From NCBI GenBank assembly GCA_015660615.1, contig DQKQ01000013.1, forward strand, positions 1 through 8,575: a stretch of 8,575 bases of DNA, read 5' to 3'. Under the pieces are notes generated by a model. The model was not told the DNA's origin, made no database searches, and worked only from the letters and a program-made list of their open reading frames with translations. The translations under genes were made by a program, and so were the position numbers. Of this stretch, positions 6,175-8,575 are shown piece after piece (position 1 is the stretch's first letter; each line of letters begins with the position of its first letter). This DNA comes from Flavobacteriales bacterium. Its GTDB lineage: Bacteria > Bacteroidota > Bacteroidia > Flavobacteriales_D > Sanyastnellaceae.

Positions 6175-6212
6175 CAGGCTGGAATGTAGTATCCATTAAC
6201 AAGGAGTAAATT

Positions 6213-6674
6213 ATGACTAAGAAGAACGTAGTACCTACAATCAATGCATCTTCTGGTGCGGTAACGATGTCTAAAGCTGATGCTTTGGCGGCTCATAAAG
6301 AGTTGGCTAAGGTTCATAAGAAGACATCCTCTTACGGTAAGCAGTTCAGGCCTCTCGTGAGTCTTGAAGAAGCTGCTAACCTCCCGATGCAGGCTCAGCG
6401 TCTTGCTGTCTTGAAAGCGATAATCATCGCTGCTAAGACACTCGGTAAGGACTGGGTACCTGCTAAGGACGTCATCGAGGTTGCGATGCGCGTTCAGAAC
6501 TCTGATGGATCGCTGAATCATGGATTCTTATTCATGCCTAAGCGCTTCGATGTTACGGAGGAAACTGAGGGTACTTCTGAGCACAGAAAGCACGTCACTA
6601 ACGTGATACGCTTCTATGACTCTAAGGAGTGGCATCAAGCTAAAGACGGTACAGACATCTATGATGTCCGTTAG
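6213..6674 (+). CDS. Conserved-looking phage protein of unknown function (153 aa)
   Basis: This 153-residue soluble protein starts at an ATG with AAGGAG seven bases upstream. The N-terminal 45 residues are basic and Ala/Ser-rich. A helical segment around 58-92 (including QAQRLAVLKAIIIAAKTLGK) is followed by a DVIEVAMR helix. A Gly/Asn-rich turn and a likely beta-hairpin (GFLFMPKRFDV) come next. The C-terminal part has HRKHVTNVIRFY and ends DGTDIYDVR. The helix-helix-hairpin order could be a winged-helix-like fold, but I cannot see a diagnostic motif. Codon use is even and C-containing, unlike the very AT-rich genes further right. No function is assigned; it stands alone between two hairpins and may be an early, well-expressed gene. 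Confidence 0.75.
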   Translation: MTKKNVVPTINASSGAVTMSKADALAAHKELAKVHKKTSSYGKQFRPLVSLEEAANLPMQAQRLAVLKAIIIAAKTLGKDWVPAKDVIEVAMRVQNSDGSLNHGFLFMPKRFDVTEETEGTSEHRKHVTNVIRFYDSKEWHQAKDGTDIYDVR

Positions 6675-6684
6675 TCTATAGTAC

Positions 6685-6716
6685 GGTATCATCTCCCCTT
6701 CGGGGGAGGTGGTACC
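6685..6716 (+). promoter_or_regulatory. Long stable hairpin with UUCG loop after the 153-residue gene
   Basis: A 14-bp uninterrupted stem, counting G-U pairs, joins 6685-6698 to 6703-6716 and is capped by the very stable tetraloop TTCG closed by C-G. It starts 10 nt after the stop codon. There is no T-run on either strand, so it is not a standard intrinsic terminator. It could protect the 3' end of the mRNA, be an RNase III processing site, or pause polymerase. Confidence 0.6.
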
Positions 6717-6930
6717 ACTAGTGTAGATTAATATGGCAGCAAGAAAGCCTCTTAAGTGTAGGAGGCCTGGAGTCTATTATCATTCATTGGGCGCCGAGGC
6801 CGCACCGCCAACCCACCACTGCCTTGGCATCACCACATCGCGGCCATGACCGCCAACCGCGCATCACCGTTCATGGTACAGGGCTCGCCGCGCTACAAAT
6901 GTATGCTTTAACCGGATCGCCAAAAGGGCC
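6717..6930. other. GC-rich gene-less block with short direct repeats
   Basis: No convincing gene is visible. By hand count 6781-6900 is about 64% G+C, far above the surrounding sequence. Two short direct repeats occur: ACCGCCAACC at 6804-6813 and 6849-6858, and GCATCACC at 6827-6834 and 6861-6868. Short open frames run through it (one from an ATG at 6733 to a stop at 6847-6849, another ending at about 6911) but neither has a ribosome binding site. It may be a foreign insertion, a decayed gene fragment, or part of a structured or origin region. Confidence 0.5.
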
Positions 6931-6941
6931 AAATCTGAGCT

Positions 6942-7120
6942 GATTATTGGATGATTGGTATATAGGGAAAAAAAATAAAAAAAAATAAAAATAAAGGTAA
7001 AACATCCAATAACCCAATAACTATCATCTAATTAACTGCAAATATCCATATAAATAAAGAGGTTATTAGATTATTGGTTATATATTGGGTGGCCCTCGGT
7101 TATTGGGCCGAAGCCAATAA
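6942..7120. repeat. TTATTGG/CCAATAA repeat cluster with A-tract; candidate origin or regulatory region
   Basis: TTATTGG or its complement CCAATAA occurs six times: 6944-6950, 7006-7012, 7014-7020, 7071-7077, 7100-7106 and 7114-7120. Longer units are GATTATTGG at 6942-6950 and 7069-7077, and an inverted pair 7006-7021 with 7062-7077 matching at 14 of 16 bases. The last two copies form a hairpin. An almost pure A-tract with scattered T (6968-6995) adjoins the cluster, and G+C over 6961-7080 is about 21%. Iterated short sites next to an easily melted AT tract are typical of replication origins or multi-site regulator-binding regions. No initiator gene is visible, so this is inference. Confidence 0.5.
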
Positions 7121-7155
7121 ATATCTCAGTATGGAACAAAGGCGAACCTTTTTTG

Positions 7156-7184
7156 TTTACTTTTGGGGCTCCATTTATTATAAT
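7156..7184 (+). promoter_or_regulatory. Sigma70-type promoter of the small-gene train
   Basis: The -35 TTTACT (7156-7161) is followed by exactly 17 bp and a perfect TATAAT (7179-7184), giving a start near 7191. It shares the 12-mer GTTTACTTTTGG with the promoter at 8266. The first gene it serves begins at 7242 after a leader containing a hairpin. Confidence 0.75.
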
Positions 7185-7194
7185 ATAATTAATA

Positions 7195-7216
7195 AACAAA
7201 CAAATAAATGTTTGTT
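7195..7216 (+). promoter_or_regulatory. 5'-leader hairpin
   Basis: AACAAAC (7195-7201) pairs perfectly with GTTTGTT (7210-7216) around an AAATAAAT loop. It would start within a few bases of the predicted transcript start and ends 11 nt before the GAAAGGAG site. Stem-loops at the extreme 5' end often protect mRNA from decay; a regulatory role is also possible. Confidence 0.4.
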
Positions 7217-7241
7217 AGCAGTTAATAGAAAGGAGAATATT

Positions 7242-7535
7242 ATGGCGTTTAAAAAAGAGATGAAAGGGTCGGAATTCGACCGACGTAATAAAGAGAGGCG
7301 GGAACGTATATCAGACGAACTGGTAAACGATCCGTACGAAGGTACGTCTTCGACCTCGGCAAGGGATTTAGAAGTTCTATTTGAGGATGTGTTAGCGTTA
7401 AATAAAAAGTATGGTACGGCATTTGACGCACATATGCCACAGGAAGAAATATGTAATCTTCAGACATTGGAAGATTATATTGGCGCTTGTTATAATAATT
7501 ATAATTCTGATGCGGAGGCAAATAAAGATGTCTGA
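7242..7535 (+). CDS. Small charged protein of unknown function (97 aa)
   Basis: This 97-residue protein has a strongly basic and acidic mixed N-terminal helix (about residues 1-25, with RRNKERRER), a Ser/Thr-rich turn, and an acidic helical C-terminal half (DLEVLFEDVLALNKKYG and LEDYIGACYNN). A GAAAGGAG lies 6 nt before the ATG; the open frame continues upstream to 7074 but that part covers the promoter. It is the first gene after the promoter at 7156. There is no recognisable domain. Its last 8 nt overlap the next gene, so the two are probably translated as a pair. Confidence 0.7.
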   Translation: MAFKKEMKGSEFDRRNKERRERISDELVNDPYEGTSSTSARDLEVLFEDVLALNKKYGTAFDAHMPQEEICNLQTLEDYIGACYNNYNSDAEANKDV

Positions 7536-7713
7536 AAATCAATTGTTTGTAAAGGGTAGTGTTGAAGATACATTGGAACAGATATATCAGAGGTTGGAGA
7601 AAGAGTACGAATACGCAGATAAGGCGAAGCATCTGAATACGCTCCAAGAAGTAATGGTTACATTGTCGGCTGAGGGATGGCCAAATATAAAGAAATGGTA
7701 TCATGGAGAATAA
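7528..7713 (+). CDS. Small acidic helical protein of unknown function (61 aa)
   Basis: This 61-residue protein is mostly helical and acidic in the middle: VEDTLEQIYQRLEKEYEYA (about 12-30) could form a short coiled coil. The C-terminus is IKKWYHGE. It starts at an ATG with GGAGG nine bases upstream inside the previous gene, overlapping that gene by 8 nt. The frame is open further upstream, but without a suitable start. The end of this gene (WYH encoded by TGGTATCAT) overlaps the next ATG, an arrangement repeated in the next gene. No family is recognised. Confidence 0.68.
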   Translation: MSENQLFVKGSVEDTLEQIYQRLEKEYEYADKAKHLNTLQEVMVTLSAEGWPNIKKWYHGE

Positions 7714-7915
7714 CGGAAGACCAGATAAAGATCGTGTGACAGAAGCTGTCCGGGATGCAGAATTTGCATTCTGGGCAGTCATCGTTCAGGCTTTTCCTGA
7801 GATTAAAAGAGGAGAAGTATCCCCGTGGGAAGCGATGTTATTTGAGAGCGAACTTGAAGACGCTGTAAGGAGATGGTATCATGACAACAAAGATGATGAA
7901 CCAGAACATTTATGA
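7703..7915 (+). CDS. Small acidic protein of a common phage/bacterial type (70 aa)
   Basis: This 70-residue protein has a helix with AFWAVIVQAFPEIKRGEVSPWE (about residues 22-43 including a FPEIK-G-x-x-x-P pattern), then FESELEDAVRRWYHDN. This combination recurs in short uncharacterised proteins of phages and mobile elements as I recall them. It has no known function, catalytic motif or cysteine. The start overlaps the previous gene by 11 nt without a good Shine-Dalgarno site, and the end overlaps the following gene by 35 nt, so it is probably translated by coupling. Confidence 0.65.
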   Translation: MENNGRPDKDRVTEAVRDAEFAFWAVIVQAFPEIKRGEVSPWEAMLFESELEDAVRRWYHDNKDDEPEHL

Positions 7916-8051
7916 ATTGATGCTAGAAGAGTGGGACAGTTATGAAGATAACTGGATTATCAAGATGCAGGCTGAAGGGTTAGTAAAGCCTACTTTATCT
8001 GAAAAGGAGTACAATCAGCTGTTTGATTTGTTAACGTACTTCGAAAATTAG
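7881..8051 (+). CDS. Small acidic protein of unknown function (56 aa)
   Basis: The ATG at 7881 has AAGGAG eight bases upstream, inside the 70-residue gene, and opens a 56-residue frame ending at TAG 8049-8051. The protein is acidic and helical, with MNQNIYELMLEEWDS (about 6-20), then IIKMQAEGLVKPTLS and a YNQLFDLL stretch near the C-terminus. In-frame ATGs at 7893 and 7896 are alternatives without such a good site. The 35-nt overlap with the upstream gene is long, but the strong ribosome site and protein-like sequence support it. No family is recognised. Confidence 0.62.
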   Translation: MTTKMMNQNIYELMLEEWDSYEDNWIIKMQAEGLVKPTLSEKEYNQLFDLLTYFEN

Positions 8052-8062
8052 AAAGGAGAATC

Positions 8063-8239
8063 ATGGCTAAATGGATAACGATTAAATACGAAGGCAGCAA
8101 GTGTAAAGCATGTGGAGTACCTTTTACCATTGGTGAAAAAGCCAATTGGTATAAGTCTGGAACAGCCTTTCATAAGTCTGAATGGAAAGAAGTTGATGGC
8201 AGATTTGTGGCAACAGGGTGTATCTCGAAAGGGGTATAA
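8063..8239 (+). CDS. Small probable zinc-binding protein (58 aa)
   Basis: This 58-residue protein has Cys14-x2-Cys17, followed by a GEKANWYKSG segment, His37 and Cys53. It resembles the many short phage and bacterial proteins with a CxxCG, then G-E-x-A-x-W-Y, then a C-terminal His and Cys, which would bind one zinc ion. The ligand spacing (C14, C17, H37, C53) is an inference from the sequence. A GAAAGGAG begins at the previous gene's stop codon and lies 4 nt before the ATG, and the same GAAAGGAGAAT leader precedes the gene at 7242. It ends just before the promoter at 8266. The role is unknown; RNA, DNA or protein contact is possible. Confidence 0.72.
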   Translation: MAKWITIKYEGSKCKACGVPFTIGEKANWYKSGTAFHKSEWKEVDGRFVATGCISKGV

Positions 8240-8265
8240 ATGATTTAAAACTGTAATCTTTTTCG

Positions 8266-8294
8266 TTTACTTTTGGTGTACCACGATTTATAAT
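8266..8294 (+). promoter_or_regulatory. Second sigma70-type promoter with the GTTTACTTTTGG element
   Basis: TTTACT (8266-8271), 17 bp, then TATAAT (8289-8294) predict a start near 8301. The region from 8265 shares GTTTACTTTTGG with the promoter at 7155-7166, and both have an upstream T-run. It drives the gene starting at 8329. Confidence 0.75.
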
Positions 8295-8328
8295 GAATTT
8301 AATCCAAATTTTCAACAAGGAGAAAGAA

Positions 8329-8575
8329 ATGAACACAAAGAAAGAAGAAGCAAAGAATGTAGCAGTTAAAGAAGTAAAGAAAAGCAAGAACCATCCTTCT
8401 GGATACGATTTCAGTAAGGTTGGAGAACTTGGTACTCTTCGTGTGAGCCGTAATGGTAAAGACAAGAAGCCAGCAGCACAGCTCATAGAACTTATTAAGT
8501 TCGTGAAAAACAATAAGATCGTTTCAATCTCACGTAAGGAATTCTACGACAACGTTAACGTGATAAATCAGCAGA
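8329..8575 (+). CDS. Lysine-rich protein, N-terminal part only (runs off window)
   Basis: An ATG with AAGGAG six bases upstream opens a frame that is still open at the window edge, giving at least 82 residues. The first 20 residues are Lys/Glu-rich and probably disordered. The rest contains GYDFSKVGELGTLRVSR, then LIELIKFVKNNKIVSISR, which could be a helix followed by a strand, and a basic tyrosine-containing stretch. No domain is recognisable in the visible part. It is driven by the nearby promoter at 8266, only 34 nt upstream of the start. The length and function of the complete protein cannot be judged from this window. Confidence 0.7.
   Translation, partial: MNTKKEEAKNVAVKEVKKSKNHPSGYDFSKVGELGTLRVSRNGKDKKPAAQLIELIKFVKNNKIVSISRKEFYDNVNVINQQ

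Noticed and set aside
6171..6521. Leftward frame of 116 codons
   Set aside because: It is antisense to the 153-residue gene, whose start has a strong ribosome binding site.
6733..6849. 38-codon frame from ATG at 6733
   Set aside because: It has no ribosome binding site and enters the GC-rich block; it is short enough to be chance.
6942..7120. Repeats as a CRISPR array
   Set aside because: Repeat units are only 7-16 bp, irregularly spaced and in both orientations, and there are no cas genes.
7249..7782. Leftward frame of 177 codons
   Set aside because: It overlaps three rightward genes that have Shine-Dalgarno sites and a promoter, and its own sequence is unlike a folded protein and lacks a ribosome site.
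8124..8513. Leftward frame of 129 codons
   Set aside because: It is antisense to the zinc-binding gene, the promoter and the partial gene at 8329, with no ribosome site.

Overview
The window looks like part of a tailed dsDNA phage (or prophage-like) genome with podovirus-type architecture. A leftward block on the minus strand (about 5771 down to the left edge) carries DNA-packaging and head-assembly genes: a probable small terminase subunit, a beta-rich small protein, the large terminase subunit (TerL), a proline-rich small protein, a T7/BPP-1-type portal (head-tail connector), a lysine-rich protein, a small hydrophobic-N-terminus protein, a Bbp19-like protein, a scaffold-like protein and another lysine-rich protein. 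The order portal, Bbp19-like, scaffold resembles the head module of Bordetella phage BPP-1 and many environmental podoviruses. The major capsid gene would be expected just beyond the left edge. The DNA is AT-rich overall, Shine-Dalgarno sites are strong (AAGGAG/GGAGG), and three promoters look like bacterial sigma70, so a bacterial host is likely. I cannot name the host.

The block is tightly packed. Most genes overlap by 1-41 nt or are 2-3 nt apart, which suggests one operon with translational coupling. A near-consensus sigma70 promoter (TTAACA, 17 bp, TATAAT) at 5743-5771 reads into it. It sits so close to the first ATG (5736) that the transcript would be leaderless. The first gene then stays open for 227 nt into the next gene in another frame.

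The divergent intergenic region (5737-5950) also holds a plus-strand intrinsic terminator (5865-5885) and a hairpin in front of the first rightward gene. Rightward genes form two groups. The first (5951-6674) has a CxxC...CxxC mini-protein and a 153-residue protein of unknown function, each bordered by strong hairpins. The second (7242 to the right edge) is a train of very small overlapping genes, including one more probable zinc-binding protein, driven by two look-alike sigma70 promoters at 7156 and 8266. These have the character of early phage accessory genes, but none has a function I can assign firmly.

The most unusual stretch is 6717-7155, over 400 bp without a convincing gene. It has a GC-rich block (about 64% G+C), then an A-tract, then a cluster of six TTATTGG/CCAATAA elements that includes direct and inverted repeats, all in sequence of roughly 20% G+C. 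It is the best candidate in the window for a replication origin or a regulatory/structural RNA locus, though this is an inference from sequence organisation alone.
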